64,000 nt of DNA from Arthrobacter sp. MN05-02 (GTDB taxonomy: Bacteria > Actinomycetota > Actinomycetes > Actinomycetales > Micrococcaceae), in the NCBI GenBank assembly GCA_004001285.1, contig AP018697.1, forward strand, positions 558,001 to 622,000, written 5' to 3'. The notes beneath the pieces were generated by a model. It saw only the letters and a list, made by a program, of their open reading frames with translations, searched no databases and was not told the origin of the DNA. The translations under genes and the position numbers were made by a program. Below, in pieces: positions 20,340 through 30,363 of this stretch (positions within the stretch are counted from its first letter, which is position 1; each line of letters opens with the position of its first letter).

Positions 20340-21704
20340 CTAGTCGTCCCCGTACTCCGAGTCCTCGTCGATGCCGATCGTCCTGGCATCCGCCGTCAAC
20401 ATAATTTCCGCCTCGTCGCGACGGTGCCGCAATTCGTCGTCGAGGTAGGACTGCACGGCCTCGGCCATCGGCACGTTCCGGTCCTCGCGCTCGGACATGT
20501 ACCACCGGTGTTCCAGCACCTCGTGCACCACCTCGGCGGGCTCGAGCTTGCCACCGAGCTCGCGTGGAACGGCCCGGACGATGGGTTCGAACACCTCGTT
20601 CACCCAGAGGTGGGCGCTGAACTCCTCGTCGAGGGTCGGATTGTTGTCGGCGCGGTAGGCGTCCATGTCGTTCAGGAGGCGCCGGGCCTGGTTCTCCTGC
20701 GCGTCGAGGCCTGTCAGGCGGAGCAGGCGGCGGCTGTGATGACCGGCATCGACGACCTTGGGTTGCAGCTGGATCTGCGTGCCGTTCGCGGCCGTCTTGA
20801 TCGCGTACTCCTCGACGTCGAACCCGAGCTCGTTGAGCCGCCGGATACGGGCGCCCACCCGCCAGCGTTCGCCGAGCTCGAACGACTCCTTCTCGGTCAG
20901 TTCGCTCCAGAGGCGGCGGTAACTGTCCATGATCAGCTCACTGGTCGCGAGCGGGTCCACCTTCTCCTCGATGAGTCCGCCCTCGGCGAGGTCCATCAGT
21001 TCGCCCGCGATGTTCACGCGCGCGATCTCGAGGTCGTATTCCCGCTGGCCGGTCGACAGCTCAGGGTAGAGCTCGCCTGTCTCGGCATCGACAAGATAGG
21101 CGGCGAAGGAACCGGCATCACGGCGGAACAGCGTGTTCGACAGCGAGACGTCGCCCCAGTAGAAGCCGATGAGGTGGAGGCGGACGAGGAGCAGCGCCTG
21201 TGCGTCGATGAGGCGCGTCAGGGTGTCCCGCCGGAGGGTCTGCGAGAACAGGGCGCGGTAGGGCAGCGAGAACTTCAGGTGACGCGTGACGAGGACCGGG
21301 TCGAGGTCCTCCCCCGAGGGCGTGGTGCGGCCGGAGATGACGGCGACCGGTTCGACGCAGGGGACATCCAGGCGCTGGAGCTTGCGGAGCATGTGGTACT
21401 CGTGGCGGGCGATGTGCTCGCTGGTCTCCTTGACGGCGATGACGGATCCGCCGAGATGAGCGAAACGCACGATGTGCCGGGAGATACCGCGGGGGAGCGC
21501 GGCGAGTGCACTCGCGGGCCACTGCTCGAGGGCGATGTGCCAGGGGAGGTCGAGGAGTTCCGGGTCGGTGGCTGCCGCCGTGATGTTCAGGGACCCGAGT
21601 GAGCGTGGGTCGGTGGACGACGCGGGCCGCAGCCGCGGCAGTTTGCCGGTCTGGTCGTAATCGGTCGGCTCGTCGTGCCACTGGGCGTTCGAGGTCTCTG
21701 TCAT
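20340..21704 (-). CDS. DUF4032 domain protein with kinase-like N-terminal half
   Basis: 454 aa. The N-terminal half carries kinase-fold features: GSVIAVKETSEHIARHEYHML (a possible ATP-binding Lys and Glu), a catalytic-loop-like LHLIGFYWGDVSLSNTL and a following LVDAETGELYPE, which resembles the metal-binding Asp segment. The C-terminal half has no motif I recognise and fits the DUF4032 region of actinobacterial proteins. A role in phosphorylating a small molecule or envelope sugar is possible but not shown. The ATG at 21704 is preceded by a weak GAAGGCAG ribosome site. The family call is firm; its biochemistry is not known to me. Confidence 0.82.
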   Translation of the reverse strand: MTETSNAQWHDEPTDYDQTGKLPRLRPASSTDPRSLGSLNITAAATDPELLDLPWHIALEQWPASALAALPRGISRHIVRFAHLGGSVIAVKETSEHIARHEYHMLRKLQRLDVPCVEPVAVISGRTTPSGEDLDPVLVTRHLKFSLPYRALFSQTLRRDTLTRLIDAQALLLVRLHLIGFYWGDVSLSNTLFRRDAGSFAAYLVDAETGELYPELSTGQREYDLEIARVNIAGELMDLAEGGLIEEKVDPLATSELIMDSYRRLWSELTEKESFELGERWRVGARIRRLNELGFDVEEYAIKTAANGTQIQLQPKVVDAGHHSRRLLRLTGLDAQENQARRLLNDMDAYRADNNPTLDEEFSAHLWVNEVFEPIVRAVPRELGGKLEPAEVVHEVLEHRWYMSEREDRNVPMAEAVQSYLDDELRHRRDEAEIMLTADARTIGIDEDSEYGDD

Positions 21705-21847
21705 GGTGCTGCCTTCGAGATAGGGCTGGGGTGGTCCTGGTTCAAGCCTAGTTGCCGTTAAACGAAGCGGTGGCGTCCGCCGGACACCTCAGGGATGCCC
21801 GACGAAGCCACCGCCGTCGTCGTACGTGATGCGCAGTCCGCGAGGAG

Positions 21848-22936
<1,089 letters not shown>

Positions 22937-23041
22937 GGTTTTGGTTCCTTTTCACGGGCAGGTACGTGCCCGACGATCCGTAGTGAATGGAAAGATATTC
23001 AGTTGGGGCGCGCGACCCGCCAGCAGTACCGGTGACGTCGG

Positions 23042-23848
23042 TCACGCCTCCGTAGTATGACACGTTCCCCGGGATGACGCATCCGCCGTCCGCAGGGCCA
23101 CCAGCTCCTCGAGGACCGCGGTGAAGTCCTCGAGTGAGTCGACGGTGAAGGACGCGGCCGTGGGGCCCGGACCGATCCGCACGCCGACATCATCCGGACC
23201 GAGCGTCCGCTGCGCGTCCTCGTCCGTGACGTCGTCTCCCGCGAACAGGACCGCTGTCGCGCCCGTCGCCTCCCGCAGCAGGGCGAGTCCCTGGCCCTTG
23301 TCCGCCCGGACCACCGAGATCTCGAGGACGCGCTTCCCATCGGTGATGCTCAGCTCCCCGAGCTCCGCCAGCCCGGCTCGCGCTGCGCCGACGGCAGCAT
23401 CGGCGACGTCGTCGGCGGCGGTCCTGGTGTGGAGCACGACGCCGGCCGGCTTGTATTCGACGAGGGTCCCCTGATGCCCGGCTGCCGTCCGTTCCACGAC
23501 GTCGACGGCCCGCCGCAGCAGCTCCTGCTGCTCCGGGGTGAGGGCCAGGGGTGCGCCATCGGGTCCGGTCCAGGTCTCGGCGCCATGGCTGCCGATGAGC
23601 ATGGTCTCGGCCGGAGGGTCCGCGACGGCACGGAGACTGTCGAGGGCGCGGCCGGAGATGAGCGCTGTCGTCGTGTCGGGAAGGGCGGCCAGCGCGCGGA
23701 GGGCCGCGGCCGACGCCGGAAGCGCACGGGCGTCCTCGGCCCGCTCGACCAGCGGTGCGAGTGTGCCGTCGAAGTCCAGCGCCACGAGCAGGTGCGGTGT
23801 CGAGGAGAGGGCTCGGAGCGCTGCGCCGAGCCTGGCATCAGGCACCAT
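23042..23848 (-). CDS. otsB: trehalose-6-phosphate phosphatase OtsB
   Basis: 268 aa HAD-superfamily enzyme that converts trehalose-6-phosphate to trehalose in the cytosol. HAD motif 1 is LVALDFDGTLAPLVE with the nucleophile Asp, motif 2 is TALISGR, and motif 4 is VLFAGDDVTDEDAQRTL. IGSHGAETW and YKPAGVVLHTR are typical trehalose-phosphatase segments. The start overlaps the end of otsA by 11 nt, so the two are translationally coupled and act in sequence. Confidence 0.95.
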   Translation of the reverse strand: MVPDARLGAALRALSSTPHLLVALDFDGTLAPLVERAEDARALPASAAALRALAALPDTTTALISGRALDSLRAVADPPAETMLIGSHGAETWTGPDGAPLALTPEQQELLRRAVDVVERTAAGHQGTLVEYKPAGVVLHTRTAADDVADAAVGAARAGLAELGELSITDGKRVLEISVVRADKGQGLALLREATGATAVLFAGDDVTDEDAQRTLGPDDVGVRIGPGPTAASFTVDSLEDFTAVLEELVALRTADASSRGTCHTTEA

Positions 23849-25337
23849 CGGTGGGGCTTCCGGAGTGGAGCGCGTCGAGGAAGGCGTGCGACCAGCGCTC
23901 GACGTCGTTGTGGACCACCTGACGCCGCATGAGGCGCATGCGCCGCATGGCTTCCGCCTTCGGCATCGAGATGGCCGAGATGATCGCGCTCTTCAAGCCG
24001 TCGATATCGTGCGGGTTGACGAGGATCGCCTGGCGGAGGGTGTCCGCGGCTCCGGCGAACTCGCTCAGGACGAGCATGCCCGTGTTGCCGGTGCGGGCGG
24101 CGACGTACTCCTTGGCGACGAGATTCATGCCGTCCCGCAGGGCGGTGACGAGCATGACATCCGCCGCGAGGTACAGCGCGACCATCTCCTCCACCGGATA
24201 ACTGTGGTGCAGATACCGGATGGCGGTGTTCTTCATGGTGTCGTGCGTGCCGTTGATCCGGCCGACGGCACCCTCGATGTCTTCACGCAGGATCCGGTAC
24301 TGCTCCACGCGCTCACGGCTGGGGCTGGCCACCTGGATGAGCGCGGCGTCCTCGACCGTGATCGCGCCGTCCTCGAGCAGTTCCCCGTAGGCCTTGAGCC
24401 GGTGGCCGATGCCCTTCGTGTAGTCGAGGCGATCGACCCCGAGGAGGATGTGCTGCGGATCGCCCAGCTCGCGCCGGATCTCCCTCGACCGCTCGATCAC
24501 GTCCGGGCGCTGCGCCAGTTCGGTGATGGACGCGGTGTCGATGGAGATGGGGAACGCCTCGGCCCGCGACACGTAGGCCGCTGTGCCGTCGTCACCTGCA
24601 GGCACCTGTACCTGCTGGGCCTTGATCGTGTAGCCCTTGAAGCGGCGCACGCAGCGCAGGAAATTGCTCGCGTCGCTGGGTCGCTGGAAGCCGATCAGGT
24701 CCGCGCCGAGGAGCCCCTCGATCACCTGCCGGCGCCAGGGGAGCTGTGCGTAGATCTCCAGCGGCGGGAACGGGATGTGGTTGAAGAAACCGATCTTGAG
24801 ATCGGGTCGGGCCTGCCGCAGCATCCGGGGGACGAGTTGCAGCTGGTAGTCCTGCACCCAGACCGTCGCCCCCTCCGCTGCCACGGAGGCCGTCGCCTCC
24901 GCGAAGCGCTCGTTCACCCTGCGGTAGGAATCCCACCAGGTGCGGTGGAACTCGGGTGAGGCGATGACGTCGTGGTAGAGCGGCCACAGGGTGGCGTTGG
25001 AGAAGCCCTCGTAGTACAGCTCCACCTCCTCCGCGCTGAGCGGCACCGGGACGAGGCGCATGTTGGCTTCGTCGAACGGCTCGAGCGTCTCGTCCGGAGC
25101 GCCGTGCCAGCCCACCCAGGCGCCGTCGGCCTTCGCCATCACCGGCGCCAGTGCCGTCACGAGGCCGCCCGGGGAACGGCGCCACGCGCTCGCGCCGTGC
25201 TCGTCGACGACGCGGTCAACCGCGAGCCGGTTGGACACGACGATGAAGTCGAAGTCGCCGAACCCACCGTCCGAGGAGAACGACGGGATGACCCCTGGCG
25301 TGGTCGAAGGTTGTGCTGCGCTCAAAACGGGCTCCAT
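23838..25337 (-). CDS. otsA: trehalose-6-phosphate synthase OtsA
   Basis: 499 aa GT20 glycosyltransferase joining UDP- or GDP-glucose to glucose-6-phosphate. Typical segments are DFIVVSNRLAVDR at the N-terminus, WVGWHGAPDET, VWVQDYQLQLVPRMLRQ, GFFNHIPFPPLEIYAQLPWR, LLGVDRLDYTKGI and the C-terminal DGMNLVAKEYVAA. The open frame runs much further upstream to 26075, but that stretch is a shadow of the opposite-strand DsbA-like gene. The ATG at 25337 gives the usual family length and N-terminus. It forms an operon with otsB. Trehalose protects against osmotic and drying stress. Confidence 0.95.
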   Translation of the reverse strand: MEPVLSAAQPSTTPGVIPSFSSDGGFGDFDFIVVSNRLAVDRVVDEHGASAWRRSPGGLVTALAPVMAKADGAWVGWHGAPDETLEPFDEANMRLVPVPLSAEEVELYYEGFSNATLWPLYHDVIASPEFHRTWWDSYRRVNERFAEATASVAAEGATVWVQDYQLQLVPRMLRQARPDLKIGFFNHIPFPPLEIYAQLPWRRQVIEGLLGADLIGFQRPSDASNFLRCVRRFKGYTIKAQQVQVPAGDDGTAAYVSRAEAFPISIDTASITELAQRPDVIERSREIRRELGDPQHILLGVDRLDYTKGIGHRLKAYGELLEDGAITVEDAALIQVASPSRERVEQYRILREDIEGAVGRINGTHDTMKNTAIRYLHHSYPVEEMVALYLAADVMLVTALRDGMNLVAKEYVAARTGNTGMLVLSEFAGAADTLRQAILVNPHDIDGLKSAIISAISMPKAEAMRRMRLMRRQVVHNDVERWSHAFLDALHSGSPTDGA

Positions 25338-25457
25338 CGCGGTAGTTGGTCTTCCACGTGACTCTATCGGGTCGTGCCCCCCGCGGTCCGGTGTCCCAGG
25401 GGGCTTGAAGCAACGGCCGATAAACTGTCGCCACCGAACGGCCGACGAAGAGGACTG

Positions 25458-26318
25458 ATGGCACCCGCACCCCCACGCAAACCGACCAAAGCCGAACGCG
25501 CCGCCGCCGGCCGTGAACGCGAGCGACTGGCGCGCGAGGAGCAGCAGCGGAAGGACCGCCGGAACGGGCTCCTCGCCAAGTGGGGGGTCGTGGTGGCAGC
25601 CCTCGTCGTCGTCGCGGTCATCGCCCTCGTGGTGGTCGACACCATGCGTGGACGGGTCCCGGACGCCGGGCCGGCACCGCAGGGTGGCAATGCCCAGGGT
25701 GGCATCACGCTCCTGTCGAGCACGGACACGGCGCCGACGGGGACCGACAGGGTCGACGTCGCCACCCTTCCCGGTGAGCCCGCAGCCGAGGGGACGGTGC
25801 CGGAGGGCATCACCTCCGTCACCAACGGCCCCCTGCAGGTGGTGGCCTACGTCGACATCAACTGCGTGCACTGCGCGGACTTCGAGGCGCGGCACTCCGA
25901 GCAGATCCTCTCGTGGCTGGACGCCGGCGAGATCACCTTCGAGTACCGGACCGTGGCCTACCTCGACCGCAACAGCAGCACCGAGTACTCCTCCCGCGCT
26001 GCGAACGCCGTCGCCTGTGTGGCCGATTCCGCGCCCGAGACGTACTTCGACGTCAACCAGCGCCTGTTCGCGCACTTCGAGCAGGGGGAGCTCGACGACG
26101 ACGGCCTCGTGGCGCTCGCCGCGGAGGCCGGCGCGGGAGACATCTCGTCCTGCGTCGAGGACGGTACATTCCGGCCCTGGGTGAAGTACACGACCGAGGC
26201 CGCACAGGCCGCGGCCGTCGGCGGGACGCCCACCGTGTACGTGAACGGTGAGGTGGTGCCGAACGCCGTCGAGGATCTCGGGACGGCAGTCCAGGCGCAG
26301 TTGGCTGCGCGCGGCTGA
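25458..26318 (+). CDS. membrane-anchored DsbA-like thioredoxin-fold protein
   Basis: 286 aa. A charged cytosolic N-terminus (about 1-37, Arg/Lys/Glu-rich) leads to one membrane segment at about 38-60 (WGVVVAALVVVAVIALVVV). A Gly/Thr/Pro linker and an exported thioredoxin fold follow: VVAYVDINCVHCADFEARHS with the redox pair C-V-H-C, and the cis-Pro region AVGGTPTVYVNGEVVP. This fits DsbA-family thiol oxidoreductases that form or shuffle disulfides outside the membrane. The ATG at 25458 follows GAAGAGGA; a longer in-frame start at 25374 would lie in the otsA promoter region. It is divergent from otsA. Confidence 0.88.
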   Translation: MAPAPPRKPTKAERAAAGRERERLAREEQQRKDRRNGLLAKWGVVVAALVVVAVIALVVVDTMRGRVPDAGPAPQGGNAQGGITLLSSTDTAPTGTDRVDVATLPGEPAAEGTVPEGITSVTNGPLQVVAYVDINCVHCADFEARHSEQILSWLDAGEITFEYRTVAYLDRNSSTEYSSRAANAVACVADSAPETYFDVNQRLFAHFEQGELDDDGLVALAAEAGAGDISSCVEDGTFRPWVKYTTEAAQAAAVGGTPTVYVNGEVVPNAVEDLGTAVQAQLAARG

Positions 26319-26410
26319 TTTCCCGCGGTGCCGGGGCTGGGCTACCCTTATTGAGCGCTGGCGTCACTTCCCCGTCGGGAGGGCGGCGGCGCCGCTGGCC
26401 CGGTCAGCAC

Positions 26411-26487
26411 GCCTCCTTAGCTCAGTTGGCCAGAGCACCGCTCTTGTAAAGCGGGGGTCGTCGGTTCGAATCCGACAGGGGGCTCCA
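26411..26487 (+). tRNA. tRNA-Thr (anticodon TGT)
   Basis: The acceptor stem GCCTCCT pairs with AGGGGGC (one G-T pair). The D arm has AGCTCAGTTGGCCAGAGC, and the anticodon stem CCGCT/AGCGG closes the loop CTTGTAA with anticodon TGT at 26445-26447. The T arm is TCGGTTCGAATCCGA and CCA is encoded. It reads ACA, a rare codon in this high-GC genome. Confidence 0.96.
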
Positions 26488-26518
26488 CGAATGCTCCGAT
26501 CGCCGGAGGACGTACCGC

Positions 26519-27572
26519 TCAGCGATCGTCGGCGAACCGGTTCCGGTAGTCCTTCCGCATCGCCGCCGCGTCGCGGGTCGGCCGATGGGACGTGCGTCGG
26601 CGTTGCTCAGCGACGCTCTGCCGCCGGTGGAGGCTCGCGAGTTCGTGCTCCATCTTCCGGTAGCTGAGCCAGCGCCGTTCCTCCAGCAGGCCCGACCCGA
26701 TGGCCGCCTGCACGGCGCAGCCCGGTTCGCGGTCGTGTGCGCAGTCCCGGAAGCGGCAGTCGGGGAAGAGCGCTTCGATGTCCCCGAACACCTCCGACAG
26801 TCCGTCCTCGGCGTCCCACAGTGCGAATCCCCGGAGCCCCGGCGTGTCCATCACGACGGCGCCCTCACCGAGCGGAACCAGCTCCCGCGCCGTCGTCGTG
26901 TGCCTGCCCCGGCCGTCGCCCGCCCGCACCGCTCCCGTGTCCTGCCGGTCCTCGCCGGTGAGGGCGTTGATCAGGCTCGACTTCCCGGCACCGGACGGCC
27001 CGAGAAGGGCGAGGGGTCTGCCCCGTACCGATCCTCGCGTGCAACTCCTCGAGACCGTCGCATGCCTCCGCGGACGTCGTGAGCACCTCCACGCCGCGCA
27101 CGCGGGCGATCGTGTCCGCGACGACGTCGTCGAACCGGGTGCTCAGATCGGCCTTCGTGAGGATGACGATCGGCACGGCGCCCGAGTCCCAGGCCGCGAC
27201 GAGGGTCCGTTCGAGTCGATTGGTCGACAGGGGCCGGTCGAGGGGGACGACGACGCCCACCAGGTCGATGTTGGCGCCGAGCACCTGGGCCCGGGACGAA
27301 AGGTCGAAGGCGCGCTTGCGCTGCAGGGTGGACCAGCGGGGCAGGGCGCCCACGACGGCGGGGTACTCGCCGTCGTCCCGCACCCCGACCCAGTCACCGG
27401 TGACGAACCCGCCGACGCTGTCGAGGTGGAGGATGCCCTGGGGCCGGGCGAGCAGCATGCGGCCCCGGTCGGCCCGGATGACCCGGGTCGGCGATGCGCC
27501 GGCCAGAGGTGCGAAGGCGGAGAAGAGACCGTCGATGCGATCGGTGAAGCCGTACTGCACGAGAGTGTTCAA
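26519..27572 (-). pseudogene. rsgA: ribosome biogenesis GTPase RsgA, frameshifted as sequenced
   Basis: About 350 aa split over two frames. The N-terminal part has the OB-fold segment (FVTGDWVGV) and the permuted GTPase G4 motif VILTKADL. After GTGQT the frame breaks; in the next frame the G1 motif LALLGPSGAGKSSLINALTG continues, then G3 MDTPGLRGF and the zinc motif CRFRDCAHDREPGC. Removing one base from the C4/G4 run at 27013-27016 restores a complete protein. RsgA checks late 30S assembly. The start is TTG at 27572 behind AGAGGA. Because every domain survives, I think the break is a sequencing error. A 22-codon open frame with a very strong ribosome site lies just upstream. Confidence 0.85.
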
Positions 27573-27608
27573 CGTAGGTCCTCTGCTGAGGGCCTCCCGC
27601 GGGCGCGG

Positions 27609-27677
27609 CTAGTGCGGGAAAGGGCGGGAGGCGGGGTGGATCGGGGCCGCGGCGCACTGCGCAACGTCAGGGACCAT
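27609..27677 (-). CDS. possible 22-aa leader peptide upstream of rsgA
   Basis: ATG at 27675-27677 is preceded by GGGAGGAGGTGGAGTC, the strongest Shine-Dalgarno match noticed in the window. It opens a frame of 22 codons (MVPDVAQCAAAPIHPASRPF plus PH) ending 36 nt before the rsgA TTG start. The composition is not distinctive. A leader peptide controlling rsgA is an inference from position and ribosome-site strength; it could also be chance. Confidence 0.35.
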   Translation of the reverse strand: MVPDVAQCAAAPIHPASRPFPH

Positions 27678-27768
27678 GACTCCACCTCCTCCCACGGATC
27701 GCGGCTCGGAGAGCCGGCGGACTCCCCATGCTAGTCCTGCCCGTGGTGGCGAGAACAGACCGGGACGA

Positions 27769-27969
27769 TCAGGCGGAGGTCTTGTCCGCCTTCGCGGCGG
27801 CCCTGCGCTCGGTCCTGCGCTTCTCCCGGCCCAGATCACGTCGGAACTTCTCGTCGTCGACCGCGGCGTTCCGGCTCATCCCCATCACCCATACGACGAT
27901 GAGGGCCACGGCGAGCAACCAGACGACGATCCCGGTGCCGAGGAGGAGGGCGATCTGCAGGACGGTCAT
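27769..27969 (-). CDS. small single-pass membrane protein, function unknown
   Basis: 66 aa. One long membrane segment (about 4-29, LQIALLLGTGIVVWLLAVALIV) is followed by a charged cytosolic tail rich in Arg, Lys, Asp and Glu. GAGGAG precedes the ATG at the right distance. I do not recognise a family. The layout resembles small actinobacterial accessory membrane proteins. It stands between rsgA and the MFS gene, same strand, with gaps of about 90-120 nt. Confidence 0.6.
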   Translation of the reverse strand: MTVLQIALLLGTGIVVWLLAVALIVVWVMGMSRNAAVDDEKFRRDLGREKRRTERRAAAKADKTSA

Positions 27970-28090
27970 GGCACTCCTCTCGTCATCGGGCAGCCGGCGA
28001 TCACAGGTGCTCCATTGTCCCAGAGTGCGGGCGGCGTGTCAGGTACTGCTCCCGCGTCGGAGCGCGAACGCGCCCATGGCCGTGTCGGTG

Positions 28091-29422
28091 TCAGCCGCGC
28101 TGGTCGGGGCCCTGAGCCTGCACCTGTTTCGCCTCGCGCTCCTCGGTGCCGACGGCCGAGGTGGTCGCTCCCGGTTCCATGCCGTCGCGCTCCCGCCAGC
28201 CACCCGTGCGGTAGGTCGGCGTCCCGACGGCGAGGACCACCAGGGTGAGTGACACGGCGGCGAGCATCACGCACACCATGGCCACCGAGCCGCCGCCGAG
28301 GAAGCCGACGAACGGGCTGACGAGTCCCGCCACCCCGGACTGGAGGGAGCCGATGACGGCGGCGGCGGTGCCGGCCATGTGTCCGTAGTTGTGCAGTGCC
28401 AGGACCGAGGCGTTGGCGGGGATCATGCCCTGCGTCCCCAGGACGAGCCACAGGCCGGCGACGAGCCCGACGATGCCACCGAAGCCGGTGAGCACGATGG
28501 CCAGGAGGATGAGGGCGCAGACCATCTGCACGATCACGGCGATCCTGAGGACCCGGATCGGCGCGGCACGACGCACGAGGGCCGCGTTGAGCTGGGCCGA
28601 ACCGACGATCGCCGCGCCGTTGAGCGCGAACACCGCGGCGAACTGTCCCTGGCTGAGGCCGTACTCCTCCTGGAAGACGAAGGGCGAGCCGACGACGTAG
28701 CTCATGATCACGGCGAGTCCGAGACCGGGAATCACCGCGAGGGCCATGAAGTGCCGGTCACGGAGCAGGGACGCATAGCCGCCGGCGACCTTCCGCGGGT
28801 TGCCCGGGCGCCGCTGGTCCCGCGGCAGCGACTCCGGCATGAATCTCCAGACGATGAGGACGAGGAAGAGTCCGATCACCGCGAGCGCGTAGAACACGGC
28901 CCTCCACTGCCAGGCGCCGGCGATGGCCTGCCCGACGGTCGGCGCGAAGAGCGGTGCCACCCCGATGACGAGCATCAGGCGGGACAGCAGCCGCGCCGCG
29001 TCCGAGCCCACGAAGCGGTCGCGGATGACGGCGATGGCCACGACCGACGCGGCAGCGTTGAAGAAGCCCTGGCAGACACGCAGCCCGATCAGCGTCTCGA
29101 TGTCGGGCGTGATGGAGCACAGGACGGACGTCACGACGTGCAGTGAGATGCCGATCAGGAGGGGCAGGCGCCGTCCGAACCGGTCCGAGAACGGTCCGAT
29201 GACGAGCTGGCCCACGCCGGCCCCGATCAGCATGCCGGACATCGTGAACTGCGCCGCGGCCTGCGTCGTCCCGAGGTCCTCCGCCACCACGGGCAGGGAC
29301 GGGAGATACATGTCGGTGGTGATCGCCGGCAGCGCGGCGAGCGCGCCGAGCATCAGTATCCACTTGATGCTCGAGCGCCGTGTCGGAGTGGTCCCGGTTC
29401 CTGCCGTCCTCGCTGTGCTCAC
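28091..29422 (-). CDS. Bcr/CflA family multidrug efflux MFS transporter
   Basis: 443 aa with about 12 membrane helices. The N-terminal signature LPAITTDMYLPSLPVVAEDLG is characteristic of the Bcr/CflA drug:H+ antiporters, as are GPFSDRFGRRLPLLIG (MFS motif A) and CQGFFNAAASVVAIAVIRD. The C-terminal ~50 residues form a hydrophilic tail. GTG start at 29422. Predicted role: proton-driven export of drugs such as bicyclomycin-type or phenicol compounds, substrate not determined here. No regulator is adjacent. Confidence 0.9.
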   Translation of the reverse strand: MSTARTAGTGTTPTRRSSIKWILMLGALAALPAITTDMYLPSLPVVAEDLGTTQAAAQFTMSGMLIGAGVGQLVIGPFSDRFGRRLPLLIGISLHVVTSVLCSITPDIETLIGLRVCQGFFNAAASVVAIAVIRDRFVGSDAARLLSRLMLVIGVAPLFAPTVGQAIAGAWQWRAVFYALAVIGLFLVLIVWRFMPESLPRDQRRPGNPRKVAGGYASLLRDRHFMALAVIPGLGLAVIMSYVVGSPFVFQEEYGLSQGQFAAVFALNGAAIVGSAQLNAALVRRAAPIRVLRIAVIVQMVCALILLAIVLTGFGGIVGLVAGLWLVLGTQGMIPANASVLALHNYGHMAGTAAAVIGSLQSGVAGLVSPFVGFLGGGSVAMVCVMLAAVSLTLVVLAVGTPTYRTGGWRERDGMEPGATTSAVGTEEREAKQVQAQGPDQRG

Positions 29423-29516
29423 CCGGAAACCCTAGGCAGATCGTTGACCGACCGAACAGGTCTCCGGGGAAGGCTCTTCATCGGAGGCTTCTTCTGGACA
29501 GGGATCACATGCGCGG

Positions 29517-30020
29517 CTAACGCACCGGCAGCCGGTGCAGTTCGGCCTCGACCCCGCGTGGACCGATGACGACGGTCATGTAGGTGCAGAACGGCTGGCG
29601 GCGCCGATCGGTGGGGGAGCCCGGATTGAGCAGCCTCAGCCCGGAATCGGCGGAGGTGTCCCACGGGATGTGGCTGTGGCCGAACACCAGGACATCGACG
29701 TCGGGGTAGAGCGCAGCCATGCGTGCTTCGCGCCCCTGCTTCTGGCCCGTCTCGTGCACGACGGCGAGGCGTACGCCGTCGAGTTCCGCCCTCGCGACCA
29801 GGGGGAGGCGCGCCCGAAGGCCGTCGCCGTCGTTGTTGCCGTAGCAGGCGATCAGTCGGCCGGCGCGGGACTCCAGTTCGTCCAGCAGGGCTTCCTCGGT
29901 CCAGTCCCCGGCATGCACGACCACGTCGGAGGACTCCACGGCGGACCACACCTCCGCAGGGAGTTCCTTCGCGCGTCTGGGCAGATGCGTGTCGGCCAGC
30001 AGGGTCAGGGTGAGGGGCAT
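29517..30020 (-). CDS. metallophosphoesterase, YfcE/MJ0936-like
   Basis: 167 aa. All calcineurin-like motifs are present: LLADTHLP (D-x-H), VHAGDWTEE (G-D), CYGNNDGD (G-N-x-D), VVHETGQK, VFGHSHIPW (G-H-x-H) and LNPGSPTDRR. These bind two metal ions and hydrolyse phosphodiesters. The ATG at 30020 places the first motif within 11 residues of the N-terminus as is normal; an upstream in-frame start at 30062 would add an unrelated tail. The real substrate is unknown. Confidence 0.85.
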   Translation of the reverse strand: MPLTLTLLADTHLPRRAKELPAEVWSAVESSDVVVHAGDWTEEALLDELESRAGRLIACYGNNDGDGLRARLPLVARAELDGVRLAVVHETGQKQGREARMAALYPDVDVLVFGHSHIPWDTSADSGLRLLNPGSPTDRRRQPFCTYMTVVIGPRGVEAELHRLPVR

Positions 30021-30082
30021 GCAGTCATTGTCGGTCGTCACCCCGTACCAGTGACAAGTCAAGGGGCCTGTGCCATGCTTTC

Positions 30083-30096
30083 GTAAGCACGCTTAC
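30083..30096. promoter_or_regulatory. palindrome GTAAG-N4-CTTAC, copy 1
   Basis: GTAAGC-AC-GCTTAC, a perfect 14-nt inverted repeat that ends 31 nt before the start of the 63-aa gene at 30128. Two further TAAG-N4-CTTA palindromes lie at 36931 and 37514. Probably a transcription-factor operator. Confidence 0.5.
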
Positions 30097-30127
30097 TAAT
30101 GATGCGGGACACCGCGAGGAGGCAGCA

Positions 30128-30319
30128 ATGCAGATCGACAAGTCGCAGATCATCGACCTGTTGAAGAGCCAGGGCAAGGACGACCATGCCGACCAGGCGC
30201 AGTCCGAACTCCCGGACCGGGTGGATCCGGAACAGCACGCGGACCTCCTCGCACGGTTCGGCATCAATCCGAAGGACCTGCTGGGCAAGATTCCCGGCCT
30301 CGGTGGTTTCGGCGGTTAG
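30128..30319 (+). CDS. small conserved-looking protein, function unknown
   Basis: 63 aa (start MQIDKSQIIDLLKSQGKDD). The first half predicts as a helix; DRVDPEQHADLLARFGIN and a Gly/Phe-rich end (IPGLGGFGG) follow. A clear GAGGAGG ribosome site lies before the ATG, and coding composition is normal. I recall similar short proteins in Arthrobacter genomes but no function. It starts just after the GTAAG-N4-CTTAC palindrome and is followed 44 nt later by a coiled-coil membrane protein. Confidence 0.65.
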   Translation: MQIDKSQIIDLLKSQGKDDHADQAQSELPDRVDPEQHADLLARFGINPKDLLGKIPGLGGFGG

Positions 30320-30363
30320 ACACCCCGGCGCATGGGCGCCACCAAAGCATGAAGGAGCCCGTC

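Noticed and set aside
20316..21602. 428-aa plus-strand frame opposite the DUF4032 gene
   Set aside because: Mirror of a real gene; composition is Val/Glu/Arg-heavy with no domain, and the opposite strand carries recognisable kinase-like motifs.
25338..26075. Extension of otsA upstream to 26075
   Set aside because: The extra stretch is the complement of the DsbA-like gene and lacks any OtsA similarity; ATG at 25337 gives normal length.
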